NCBI RefSeq assembly: GCF_963678635.1
Contig: NC_087062.1
Coordinates: 77,122,349 to 77,186,348, forward strand
From: Symsagittifera roscoffensis
Taxonomy: Eukaryota > Xenacoelomorpha > Acoela > Convolutidae
DNA: 64,000 nucleotides
Reading direction: 5' to 3'
Below are positions 45,900 to 57,491 of the stretch, piece by piece. Positions within the stretch are counted from its first letter, which is position 1. Every line of letters begins with the position of its first letter. Made by a program: the position numbers and the translations under genes. The notes beneath the pieces are model-generated. The model was given only the letters and a program-made list of their open reading frames with translations, made no database searches and was not told the DNA's origin.

Positions 45900-48584
45900 T
45901 AGTGTTATTTGTGTCACTTTCGCTGTCTGTCGATTCACAATCAATTTGGTTTAATTGTAGTTCGGTATTTTCTGTGTTGTCAGTACCAGGGGATCTGAAA
46001 TTGTTTCTTCAGTTGCTTGTACCTGATTATTTTGTCGCTGATGTTTCGGTGTGTTACTTCTATATTTGAGTTGGGAATCAGGGTAACGATTGTTGTTTCT
46101 ATAAGGGGATTGAGAATAATTTCTTCGATTGTTATAATTGGGGTTCCTTTTTTGTGAGTTTTTTAGTGACCTATTATAATAATTGTTATTGTTTCCTTGA
46201 TAATTAGATCTATTGTAGGAGTTGTTTCTTGATCTATTGTTTTGGTAACGTTGATTTCTAATGTTTGAATAACTTCTATTTCTATTATTTGAGTAGTTTC
46301 TATTTCTATTGTATGATGAATTACATGATCTATCGTTTGAATAGTGTCTATTCTTAGAATTTGAATGGGAACTGGTATCAAAAATTTCTGTTCTGTTTGA
46401 ATTTGATCGTGAATAGTTGTTTCTATACTGGTTATTTTGGCTATTTGATCAACTATATCTATTTTGTGAGAAATTTCGTGAATTTCGTTGTTCTGGTGAT
46501 CTACCTCTATAACTAGAGTTTTAGGGTGATTGGTTTCTTGAGTAATTTGAATTATTTGAGATTGGTTTACCAGAGCTGTTATTACTATGTATATTTTTGT
46601 TTGGTAAATTTTGATCCTTTTTCATGTATTGATAGAATGATTTATTTGGTTCTTTGTACTTTTGCGGTTTACTTTGATTATCCTGTTGTTTTTGTCTACA
46701 TTCGGCAATGCTGTGTCTGTATCTTCTGCAATCATTACACCATTTCTTGAAAGATGGTTTACCTTTGAAATTGGGATTTTTCTCATAAATGTTCAAAATT
46801 TCAGTAATTTTTTTAGTTAGGTCTACGTCTGAATCATGTATGTTGTTTACATGTGTAGTATTTGTTTCGATTCTATTAACGTATTGTAGTTTGAGATTTT
46901 CTGTTTCTTCAAATTTCATAGTGATTTCTGCCTGTTCAAATTTGTCAACTAGTTTTCTGAAATCTAAATCTGGTTCTCGAATTGATGAGGGATGTGATGC
47001 TCTCTTTTTAATAGCTATTTTTCTTAATTGGGGTGTTAGAGTCATCATTAAAATTTCTGTCATTTTCGTGTTTTTATAATCATGAGTATTCAGTGAATAT
47101 GCTTTTTGAACTAGTGTTTCGATTCTAACTGCCAATTGTTTGATTGTTTCATTTGGTAGTCTACGAATTTTTTTACATAAAATTCTTTGATGTTGTTTAT
47201 TTCTTTCAGAATCAAACATTTTTGAAAATTCTTGTGTAAATCTTTTCCAATCTGTTATTATGTCTATTGGTAAAACTGAAAACTATTTCTGAGCTGCGCC
47301 ATCAAGTGTTGTTTGGATTAACGCTGTGCGTCTATGTATCCAATTTTGATGGAGTGGTGTATTAATTGGTTCAGGTCCGATATTTAAATTTAAATTTGCT
47401 GTGACTGCGTTTAAATAGTCTTCTACAGAATATTCAGGGTCTGTGCCTGTGAATACCATCAGTGGTTTATTTGATGTTATTGATGATCCACCCATGAGGT
47501 ATGGATTCATAGTCATCTGTAGTGATTCTGCGGCATTTGGCTTTGTGAAAAATTTGTCAGTTGATTTTTTGTTATTTCATGTTGTTGCAAATAATATGGT
47601 AGTGGTATTTCTTTTTGCATTTGTGTTGGTTGATAATAATCAGTATTTGCTGGGTTTTTTGAGTAAAAATTTTTTTTTTGAGATACATGATTTGGTCTAG
47701 GTTGTCGCATATGTTGTTCTCGTGTATATGGTTCAAAAACATCTGGTTGATTTACGTGATAAGAGTGGAGTCTTTGGTTTTGAAAATTATGTTGATGGTT
47801 TTGGTCAAGAAAATTGTCATCATCTGATGATAGACAATTAGGTGTATACTAAGGTGTTTTTTGTTTATTTTGGCATGGCTGTTTACTATTTTTATTCTGT
47901 TGAAAAAATGGATAGTTTTCAGTTGGGTCTGTTGGATTTCGTGGGTTATCATTAAAATTTACGAAGTTTGATGTTTGTTGTTGGAAATTTTATCGTTATG
48001 AAAATGAACGATTATGCGGGTTTGTACATTGTAGATTGCAATGTTGCTTGAGGTAAAATTGAGGTTTTTGGTTTTGCCGTTGTAAGGTTTGGATGTATTG
48101 GTGAAATACTTTGCTGTGTAGTTGTTACAATTGTTTCAACTATTTCTTCGTTTATAAATTGTGATGGTGTTTGAATATCTTGTTGTGTAAGATTTCTAGT
48201 TCCATTTAAGTTTTCTTGTTGTACAAGAGTTGAATTTTAACTATTATTTTGTCTTCTATCAGGTAAAAATGAGTTATAGTTTAAAGGTGTTGCATCTATT
48301 GTAAGTGGAAATACCTTTACATGGTCTTTGTGAATAGAAATTGTACTGATTGCTTGACTTGAAATGTCTATTGGTATGTTAAGAAATAATGGATGAGACC
48401 ATTCAGTGTCCCAAATATAGTCTGATTGTTCTGCAATGGCAGTGTCGTCATTGGTACTTTGAGGTCTGAAATTTTTTCTTGTTTGTGCAATTAAATCAAT
48501 ATTATGTGCAAAATAATCAATTATGAACCACGCTAAGATTTTTTGTAAATCATGTTTGACATTTGGTGAAATTTCATTGTTCAA
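45900..48584 (-). pseudogene. gag: gag, copy B
   Basis: Frames 48584-48237, 47516-47283 and 47219-46521 cover matrix/capsid-like and nucleocapsid parts. Blocks are GTDPEYSVEDYLNAVTANLN, FDSERNKQHQ, RRLPNETIKQLAVRIETLV and the zinc knuckle WCNDCRRYRHSIAEC near 46740-46700. An Asn/Arg/Ser/Tyr-rich tail follows at 46380-46080. A stop after the AAQK segment (near 47285) and a shift near 46540 break it. Most of the block repeated in copy A is deleted near 48030. Confidence 0.75.
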
Positions 48585-49965
48585 AAAATTTTCACGAATT
48601 GTGTTTAAAAATGCTGAGAATGCGGCAATTTCATTTCTGACATTTGTGTGTCTTGATTTTTGAACCGGTGATGTGCTTTCAGTTCCTATTTTTTCTAGTA
48701 TAGATACATAACTATATATTAGTTAAAAAACATCGTTGGTGAATATTGAGTTTGCTCTTTGTGAATTTTGGTGTTGTATGTTTTTAATGTATTCTGTGAA
48801 TACTTTTGAAAATTCTATGTCGACATTGTCTGTTTGAATAACATGTTTGCTATGATATCTACTTTCTGTGCTGAGTTCTATGGTGTAGTTTCCATATGGT
48901 TGTGTTAGGTTACATATTCTTTTTAAATAATGATCGATAATTTGTCTTTTGATTTTTACTTCTGGGAATTCTGCTTTACATGGGCTAATTCCTTGTTCGA
49001 ATACATTTGCAATTAAATTAGTACAAAATTGTCTTTGTCCTCTATCTTCAGTGAGTGAATTTATAATAAAATGGAAAACAGACTGTCATCACTTGGACTC
49101 ATTTTTTTCGTTTTATAACCGTCAGTGCGTAATGTTCAATGTGTCTGATTGGTTGATTCCAATTGTATAAGCGTACTGGTTTATTTTTGTATATCGTTTT
49201 TATTCTACTTTTTCCTTGTTTTGATGAATGTGATGTGGCTTCTGAATCGGAAAAATATAATTGGTCGTGAACTGGGTAGTTTTTTTAACTGTTTCTTATA
49301 GTTTGTAAAGTGCATCTAAATTGCTGACTTCTGATTCAGAGACTGAGTTTCTACGCTTTGAAAATCTTTTTTGTGTGATTTGTCTTTGTTTACTTAAAAT
49401 TTTTCTTTTTTTTTGTTTGACGTTTTGTGCGAATATATCCGATTGTTTGTTTGTGCGGTGTAATTACAAGATCGTATGATTCGTTATTTATTTCACAATT
49501 GTGTAGTACGATTGTTTGTTTATTTCCTAAACTGTTCAGTGACATAAGGTTTAGGATGAAGGGTGCAAGATTGTTATTAGTGATTTTAATATCTTAGACT
49601 GTTAGTCCTTACGATTGTTTGGTTAGCCTAACTTGGGTTTTTTATGTAGGGTTGGAGAGAAGAGTATGTATCGATTCCGAAGAATGATTGTTACTTTCTC
49701 GTGGCTATTCTAAGTTAAGGTGCTTTTGCCGTACGACCATGAAATTTAATGGTAAGTTTCTTCGTAGTCGTAGATCGTCTCTTGTCCGAGGCCTTCTTCC
49801 AATACCTGGTAGTTCTAGTATTGTGCGGAATAGCGGTTCTGATCTATTGATTCGTAGAGACATTTCAATTAGAATATTATCATGTAACATTTTTGAAAAT
49901 GTTTTTGTCTAATTCTAATCTATCTGTTAGTTCTAAGCTAATTTGTTTTTTAAGATCTTGATCGA
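48585..49965 (-). pseudogene. gag N-terminal region and leader of the large element
   Basis: Many stops. Partly open - strand frames show no known domain. The first ATG-led frame after the PBS is 49890-49705 (61 codons, Arg/Leu-rich, MSLRINRSEP). Confidence 0.4.
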
Positions 49966-49982
49966 GACTTATGGTCGCACCA
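49966..49982 (-). other. Primer-binding site of the large element
   Basis: The - strand reads TGGTGCGACCATAAGTC, two bases after the LTR end CTCA. It would pair with a tRNA 3' end GGTCGCACCA. The tRNA was not identified. Confidence 0.55.
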
Positions 49983-49984
49983 GA

Positions 49985-50133
49985 TGAGTTAGGTTCGATG
50001 TGTGACTCATAGAGTAATTTCGGATAAGGTACACCGTCTGCTCGTCACGCTATCTTTTTTTCGGCCGGATAGATTCGTGCAACTTCTTAGTCTAATACCG
50101 ATCCTAATCTTACTCTTATATCTACTAGTCTCA
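49985..50133 (-). repeat. Right (5') LTR of the envelope-bearing element
   Basis: 149 bp, matching 21183-21331. On the - strand it starts TGAGACTAG, contains TATAAGAG, and ends AACTCA next to the PBS. Confidence 0.78.
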
Positions 50134-51455
50134 GTCTATATCTACTATATCTGATTCCAATTTTTTCAATTTTAAGTTTTTGACCGGTTAAGAAGGGCAA
50201 AACGTAACTTTTTTGACTAGAGAACAAACGCACAATAAATGGCTTGGTGTGTTTTTTATTCAGGTAAATTTGGCAATCATAATATTATTAATTACCAAAA
50301 TCGGCTTCTATTTTGTACCTCATTGAAGATATTGACTCCCTGAGCTCACATATAAACAGATAATTTACCTGTGATCATTTTCGTAAGTTCTCGGCTTTGA
50401 AAACTGTTAGTTTTGCCCTCCTCTGAACTAATTTTTGTGCATCTTGGCTGTGAACTTTTTACTTGTCATGCTAAAAGCGTGACTCGATTTATATATGCGC
50501 GACAAATTATCCGGCCCTACAAGATTTTTCCAACTTTACTACTCAAATTTTTTCAATTGGTGCTTGCTGCTGTCAAAATGTTGGTGCTTTTTAATTTTTT
50601 CCTAAGCAACAACTATTCGATGTAGATTGAGATCCACAGTCGGAAAATTACGGGCTTTGAACTGTTATATGCAGTGGTGGATCAAGAATTTTTTCAGGGG
50701 AGGACAAAATTACAAAAAAGCCACCTTTTGAACCAAATTTTGTGCGCAGCAGGCAATTTTTTGAAAAAACTGTATATTTAGTATATATTGTTTTTTCAAA
50801 ATTAGTATAAATTGGTGCCTACGGCGCCTTTAGAAAAACTTTAGGGTCAGTCAGCCAAAACTTGAGATCTCAAAATAGTACAAAGGGGGGCCCCTTTGTT
50901 TCGCAGGGGCTCGAGTCCTAGATGGAGGAGGCGTCAACTCCGCGAGAGTACTCACACAAGAAATGGTCAATTTTGGGACAATAAAAACTGCACCAAAATG
51001 CATGGATAAAATTTTGTTAACATTAGTTTGAAATATAAATAAAAGTTTGACAATTAATTTCAGTGAGAAAATCTTCAAAGTTGCTTTTATCTGTGCCATT
51101 GTTAAAAATATTAGCAACATATTTAGCAAAAACATCACGATTTGAAATATTCAATACACGAGATCGAGTTTTACACGCAAAAAAAAACACTTTGTATAGC
51201 CTTAGTGGTGAAACTTTAAAATGGAATATGGCTCCACGTTTTTTTTTGTTAAAAATTTGGATATTTGCACAAAAAATGCACCAGATGTTGAAAGAACTTT
51301 CAGTCAAACTAAAGAAAGCACTTGTTACATCTTCAGTCAAAATGCATTGAAATAAACCAACTTTGTAACGCGGATGCTTAATTGAAAAAAAAATCCACAC
51401 TTCATTGGAGCTATAAAAATTTGGCTTTTTCCCATAAATTTAACTATTCGTTTTC
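50134..51455. other. Intergenic region upstream of the tail-anchored protein gene
   Basis: 50215-50350 is a divergent copy of the dispersed repeat (ATTCAGGTAAATTTGG, CCTGAGCTCA). At 50880-50930 a short GC-rich stretch (GGGGGGCCCC) appears. Overlapping frames on both strands at 51023-51400 have no recognisable domain. No gene was found. Confidence 0.45.
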
Positions 51456-51457
51456 AG
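51445..51457 (+). promoter_or_regulatory. Splice acceptor just upstream of the start codon
   Basis: ATTCGTTTTCAG ends at 51457, 12 nt before the ATG. It suits either a 5'-UTR intron or a spliced-leader trans-splice site. No matching upstream donor was identified. Confidence 0.4.
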
Positions 51458-51469
51458 TTTTCCCTAAAA

Positions 51470-54400
51470 ATGTCAGTGGATTTAAACGGAATTTCGGGAA
51501 ACCAAGAATTCGTGGACGAAACGACGCTAAAAGAAATTGAAAATTCGGTCATCGAGAATTTGAACACAATTTCGCAGGATGCACTATCGTTTGAAGTTAA
51601 TCATGAACAAGCTGCTCAAGCGTTGAATGCAATCGAGAATGAATCAGAGACCCGGTCGGAATCGAACTCTGAACCTTCGGAGATGGTGTCTCATGATTTG
51701 AGTAACCAATCGACGACAGTGGAAACTGCAAGTGACTTTTGTCCAGTTAACAGTTTTGACTCCGAGGACAATTTATCAGCTGAACGAGAATCAAATCACC
51801 AATCAGAAGCGGAAGACCATGAACAAGCACTTAAAAACGGCAGGAGCGATTCAGGTGAGAAATTGGAAATGGATCCTGACATTACAACACCTAGTTCCTC
51901 TGAAGACGCTGTCACTCAGTTTTGGGTGCATCGCAACCCCGAACCCGATGTAGAAAGTGCAGCGAGCATCGAGCGCGAAACTTCCTTGAACTCGGGAAAG
52001 CATCTTCCGAATGACGACAGCGACGAAATCACGAGTGACTTCTCAAATCAGTTGTCGCCGCTGCAAGAAGCTTCGGATGCTTCATTGGACGGAACTAAGC
52101 TCGAAGAGGACTCTAGACCTTCAGAACCCGAGCCACCCTCGGAGAATATTTCACCCTATGAGAAGTTTTTAATCGGAACAGGCGAGGATAAAGAGGATGA
52201 AATGGACAAAAATGAAGCTGATGCGACTTTGATCTCAGACAACCCTCCGAGCGAAAGTGTATTGTCATCCCACTCTCGACTTGACCTTGTTTGGGATACG
52301 GATATTCCATCAGAATTCGAGCAAGCAGAGAGACCCTCGGGATCTGTTCAGAATAAAAGTCAACATTCTCTAGAACGCTTTCAGAGTCCTAGCGATGGCC
52401 AGAAAAAGATCGAAGCGGAAAACAGTCAACAAAATTCGCCCTATGCTTCTGAAATTGACAGTTTAACGGTCTTTAACAACGTCGAGTTGAACCCATTGCC
52501 GAAAAGGCCCGTGAACAGTTTTGGGGGGACATTTAAGGAAAACGGGGATGACTCACTGGTCGAAACAACTTGGGACAGCGAGAGTGTGACGTCGCAAAAA
52601 GATGTTCCTAGCATCCCAATCGACTCGGAATATAATGAAAGAAGCAATGAACAAGTTGTACAGCCACCTGAACAAACTCCTATCAACGAGTCAGCTCCAA
52701 CTCAGACTGTGACACATATTCAGGACACTAGAAATTCTCACAAATTAGAATCAAAACTGCAGATTTCTATTTCGACTGACGTAATGGACTGCACTATCCA
52801 TGCTGACAATTTGCCACTGAAGCAGAACAAGATAACAAGAACATTTACGAAGGAGTCAAAAACACCAGAAGTAACTTCGCAGGATAATAACACCGATTCC
52901 ATTTCAAGGAATGGATCAGAGAATGCTCAACCAAAAGTTGAACTTTCTAATAAAATGACGTCCAGAAAATCGACTAACTCTCGTAACAATCAGGAGAGCA
53001 GAGAAAAGAATGTTCCAGAACATTCTGGAAGTTCTGCAGGTGATGAACCAAAAAATATTTGGGCAGTAGGATTGAGGGATAAGTTATATGAGCGAGAGAC
53101 ATCAAGGCCTCCAAACTTGACTCGAAATAAGCGGATAACTTATGAGCCTTCAAATAATGCACCGAAAAACGAACAGTCACTTTCTAGAAAGAAACAGATG
53201 GCTAAACTGTGCAGCCATCATGATCATCAGGAGTTGCACTTATGCTGTATGCCTCCAGCACCCGAGTATAATTTCACACCACGAATTGAACAGGTAACCA
53301 TTGACAATTTTTTTATATTTCGAATCAATTATTTCATCTGGGACGTTTGAGGTCTAAACAATACAGTGCTGATTTGAATTATCCGGAGAAACGACGAAAA
53401 ACTTGAAAATCAAAATGTGTTTATCTCAATCTGGGTTGAATTTAGACAAAAAATGATGAAGACAAAAATTTGCTTAGAATTAGCGAAAAATCTGCTTAGA
53501 AAGAGTCTGCTTAGAATCTGCTTAGAATTTCAGCACAAAAAATAATTTGAGGGGCTCCAAAATTTATTCTCAAATATTACCATTTTGGGCTTTTTTATCA
53601 ATCGAAAATTACGCCAAAACTATTGGTTCATTAGTGCGCCTCCTATATCCAAAGTGCGCCTCCTATATAGCAAAACAAAATTCTAGAGGGGCATAGTTTA
53701 CAAAATTTGAGCAAAACGTCTAAAATTTGTTTTTAAATAAAAAATTGTTACTTTATATAGTAAAATTGACAATTTTTGGCTATCAAACGAAAATAATTTT
53801 AATAATACAAAATTGAGACGATTATAGTTTCCTGAAAATTTGTTGAGGTTTTTAAGAGGCTCACTTCGATTTATTTTTGTCAGCTAATGAACCAATAGTT
53901 TTGGCGTAATTTTTGATTGACTAAAAAAACCCAGAAAGATAATTTTTGGGGTTGAATTCTGGAGCCAAATTTCGCAGCTTAAAATTGCAAAATATTAATT
54001 CTGCTGTGAATCTAAGCAAGAATTTTCTAAGTAAGAAACTCTTAGTAAGAATGCTGAAATTCTAATCAATGCTGAAACTCTAAGTAAGAAGTTAGTCTAA
54101 AGTCATCCCAATTTGAGTAAAGCGCATTTTAAACTTCAACTTTCATTGGTTTTGTCCGAATACTTTAAATCAGTACTGAATCATCAAATAATTAATAGTT
54201 GACGCTCTGCAGCCTGAATAAAAAACTTGAACGGAAACTTCAAGTCTAAAAAACTTAATTATTTTTAGCCTTCATAACGCAGTTTAGACGATATCCTTTT
54301 AGATCTTTTCTCTATCATGTAGGTAAAGCGAGAAGTCACGCAGCGTTCATTGTCAGTTGATAGCTCAAACTCATCTTGCAAGAAGTTCAACCTGCCCCAA

Positions 54401-57254
54401 ACGCGACGTCGTGTCCCCAGCAACGCCTCGACTCCTTCCGACGTGGGCGAGTCCAGTGTCTTCGAGAGCGATTCAGCACGAACTTCCGGTAGATTTGGAA
54501 ATTACAGAACTTACAATGGACGGAAGCGAAACGAGAGCAGTTCTAGGGACTGCCCGAGTGACGCCGAGAGTGTGACAAGTGTTGCCAGCAGCACCAACAG
54601 TCGCATTCCCAGATACATCGGCAGGTCTTCAAGAGCTGATTCCGAGAGCAGCAAACTCAGTGAACGAGACGTGAAGCAAATAGTGAAACTTGTGAAAGGT
54701 GGTGACCGAAAGGTGGGCAACCGACTCAGCCCAGAGTTCGTGATCAAAAAGGATCCTGTCTCCAAGAAGTGGCAGTTGAGAGACAGCAGCAGCGACCTGT
54801 TAGCTTTTTCTTGTACTATACTCCTCATCTATAGAGAGTTTTTGAACTATTTTCAAGTTTTCGTTGTTCCGTCTTTCAATGAGAAAGGAAACAGTTACGC
54901 GCAGGGCTTTTTTTAGACTTCTTTTGATAATCAAAAAAATAGATTTTGGTGGAGATGCCATATGATTTATGGCAATGACCTGCTGTCAAAATAGTGCTCA
55001 TCTGCTTCAAAATTTTTTCATACCTATTTGTTTAAAAAATGTGAACATTGACGTCATGGTCATTTATTATAGTTTCAATTTCGGACAAAAATGAAGAAAA
55101 GTTCTGCTTAGTGAGTTTTTCAAACCAATTTTGGTCATTTGGGCAACTATTTTTGAAAGACTTTCTTGTCTTGAAACCATCCCAGAAATAATGAATCAAA
55201 ATGTGAGGAATTACATCGAAGAGTTTTTACGTTTCAATTTCATGTTTTGTTTTCTTTGTTTTTTGTTTCCAATTTTATAAAAGGGCGCGGAATATTTGTA
55301 CTCGGTGTATTTTATTTTTTTCCACAAATTTAAACTTGTTAAGGAACAAAATTTGGCATATTTTAGATACCATTTGAGAGATATGGGTAGCTTAACTCAT
55401 CATAGTATAAATATTACACCTCAAAAACACAAAAAAAAGTGGAACAAAAACGTGTTGTAAAGTTTCAAGAAATGTCAATTAATGGGAATTGGTATTATTT
55501 AACTCTAACTACTCAATCCGTCTCAAAAAATACCCCGAATTAATTTATAACGTTCAATGATTGCGTTAAAAGACGCTTGGTTTTTCACCACCCGGATTTG
55601 CGAGTGGAAAAAAAGTTTTCAAAAATATTGAAAAAAAAACTTCACCAACTTTTTCTTGAGACGCAGTGCCGGTAATATTTCGCCCTGATAAAAGCAGTCT
55701 TCTTGATTTTCCAATTCCATGATTTCTTTTTTGTATGCATGCAACCCAAATGAAACTAATCAATAAGCCTTCAAAAATTCATCAACTGGAAAGATTTTAA
55801 TCTTGGTTAGACAGAAATGATTACTAGAAGCTGCAAAAAAGAAGTGAAATAAGTTTCTAAAAACCATTTTCTGAAACTGTTTTATATGATTCAATTGCAT
55901 TCTGCTACAAGAGAAGCTGGTTGCTTAGTAAGTTGAACAGAAAGTTCATCATAAAACCTGTGCCATTTTTGCACTTTTTTGCGTATAGGCCAACGAGAAG
56001 AAAATACTTTAATGAATTACTCAAAAAATTAATTTAAAAAAATGTTTGAAAAGTTTCAAAAAGATTTTTTTTTTCTAAAGATACTTGTTTTTTATTTTAA
56101 AAAATCTGCCAAAAATGCATTAAATGAATTTTCAAAAACGTTTTTACTATAAACAAAACAATGTTCAAATAAATAGATTATTTTCTTACTACAATTGTTA
56201 AGCAAAAATCAACAACTGTTTTTCAATATTGGAAAACAATTTTGTAATTCTGGTCGTTTGAATTTAAGTTGAAAGAAGTTGAACATGATACATCATTCAA
56301 CCCATTCCGGTGATTTTTTTACTTGATTTTGTCTGGAACATAATTTAAGTACCCCTAAAAACAAGGGTCCTCCAAACTTCCAGTGGTCAAAACAAAAAAC
56401 TGCTCGTATTATGGTAAAATCTTGAAACTTTCAGAAACTTTTTAAACATTTGATTCCGCTCGCTTATCTAATTGCAAACGATGTTCTTAAGTGTCAACTA
56501 ACGTACACTCTTAATAAGATCAAAATGCTTGCATCAATTCAATTTAGAATGATTTCTGATCCGGATAAAATCGCCGCGTACGCGTCTATTTTTTTTGGAA
56601 ACAAAATTTGTTTAGCACAACTTACACGACGACAGAAAGATTCGCCGTTTTTCACAAAATTGAAAAACATCATGCCAGCAGTTTTGTTGTTTCGATTTCT
56701 TAAAGATTAGTTGTGCTCGGTCCGATTTTTCTGCAGACGACCTTACTTTCTAACAAGCAATGTTTGGAGAAATTTCCGGATACCATCTGAAAATTATTGA
56801 TATTCTGAGCTCAAAAGTAAAAAGGATCTGACATACAAACTGTATGGTTTTTTATGCGCTTGAAAAAACTGCATCACGCTCAAATAACAATAATCAAATA
56901 AATATGATCATATTTTAATTCGAACGTTTTTTTTTCAGACGCGGTTCATCGGCGGGAAACTCATCCCGTGAACGCAGTCCGGCATTCAAACGTAACCCAT
57001 ATTACAACATAGAAGATGACGAAATAGTTTCGAGATCTGAATTGAAGCTATCCTCGTCGGTTTCGGCCAATCGGAGCAAGCGACAGTCCAATCTGTTAAC
57101 TCAGTACGGTGTCGGATTTCTGCTGGGACTACTAGTAGCGGCAGTCGTTCGTTACGTTGTAGCTCCTACTATTTCCATGGCTTTGAAATCTGGAAACAAC
57201 TCAGAAGAGACTGGAAATACTTTTGGTGACGAAAATCAGAAGGCAGATTTGTAA
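51470..57254 (+). CDS. Ser/Glu-rich protein with C-terminal membrane anchor, 3 exons
   Basis: Exons 51470-53293, 54323-54798 and 56939-57254 join in phase (0, then 2) to 2616 nt, 871 residues. The start ATG at 51470 sits in AAAAATGTC. Residues 1-about 550 are acidic, Ser/Glu/Asp/Asn-rich and probably disordered. A Cys/His cluster (CSHHDHQELHLCC, about 581-593) closes exon 1 and could bind metal. Exon 2 is Ser/Arg-rich with RIPRYIGRSS and a helical SERDVKQIVKLVKGG. Exon 3 has one hydrophobic span (about 823-848: FLLGLLVAAVVRYVVAP) and a 23-residue polar tail, so the protein is probably tail-anchored with its bulk in the cytosol or nucleus. Introns are GT-AG, though the second donor (CT|GTTAGC) is weak. 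No family is recognised. Confidence 0.85.
53364..54178. mobile_element. Tc1/mariner-like MITE in intron 1
   Basis: The 815-bp segment is a large imperfect palindrome. Left end CAGTGCTGATTTGAATTATCC; the reverse complement of the right end is CAGTACTGATTTAAAGTATTC. Arms continue inward through TTTAGAC, TCTGCTTAGAA repeats and AATTACGCCAAAACTATTGG (53612 and 53900 regions). TA precedes the left end; AA follows the right end. No coding capacity. Confidence 0.75.
55286..55710. repeat. Dispersed repeat family in intron 2
   Basis: GGAATATTTGTACTCGGTG (55290) and CGCCCTGATAAAAGCAGTC (55681) match the ends of the family seen at 7205-7600. Confidence 0.5.
56395..56830. repeat. Dispersed repeat fragments in intron 2
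   Basis: ACTGCTCGTATTATGG at 56400 and TTGTGCTCGGTCCG, then GATATTCTGAGCTCA at 56712-56815, match family blocks. The open frame 56450-56710 between them has no known domain. Confidence 0.45.
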
Positions 57255-57491
57255 TTTTGGGAAAAAAAACTGACAATAGCTTGAACGAAAAAAAATCAAA
57301 CAAAACTTTATTTTTACGCTAAGTTATTATTAAAATGCAATAATCCATTCAAATGAGATTTTATAACGAAATAAGAATGAAATCCATATAATTTCTAATT
57401 CAATTTTAATAATTTTTTGAATCCTAAGCGTAACTTTTTGATAACATCAGTTCAGTTCTTATCAATAACCACAAACATTAATCAATCAATG
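57255..57491. other. Short spacer between two convergent genes
   Basis: The stops of the + strand gene (57254) and - strand protease gene (57492) are about 237 bp apart. ATTAAA near 57329 (+) and AATAAA on the - strand at 57312-57307 are possible polyadenylation signals, so the two 3' UTRs probably meet or overlap. Confidence 0.5.

Larger units (their letters stand above)
21183..50133 (-). mobile_element. Large envelope-bearing Ty3/gypsy-type LTR element, rearranged
   Basis: Both ends are 149-bp near-identical repeats (21183-21331 and 49985-50133) with TGAG...CTCA termini. From right to left on the - strand: PBS at 49982, gag, protease, reverse transcriptase, RNase H and integrase (copy B, 48584-41500); a second gag-pol (copy A, 41270-34885); small ORFs; env-like region; a nested 6.2-kb unit; further ORFs; and the left LTR. 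Gene order LTR-gag-pol-(extra ORFs)-env-LTR is that of envelope-bearing metaviruses; the layout recalls Tor elements of larvaceans, by inference only. No target duplication is seen and the polypurine tract next to the left LTR is unclear, so the two LTRs may stem from different insertions. Confidence 0.75.

Noticed and set aside
51023-51400. Overlapping open frames on both strands upstream of the host gene
   Set aside because: Some resemblance in mood to transposase-like proteins, but no motif could be named and neither strand shows splice sites or a start context that would decide it.
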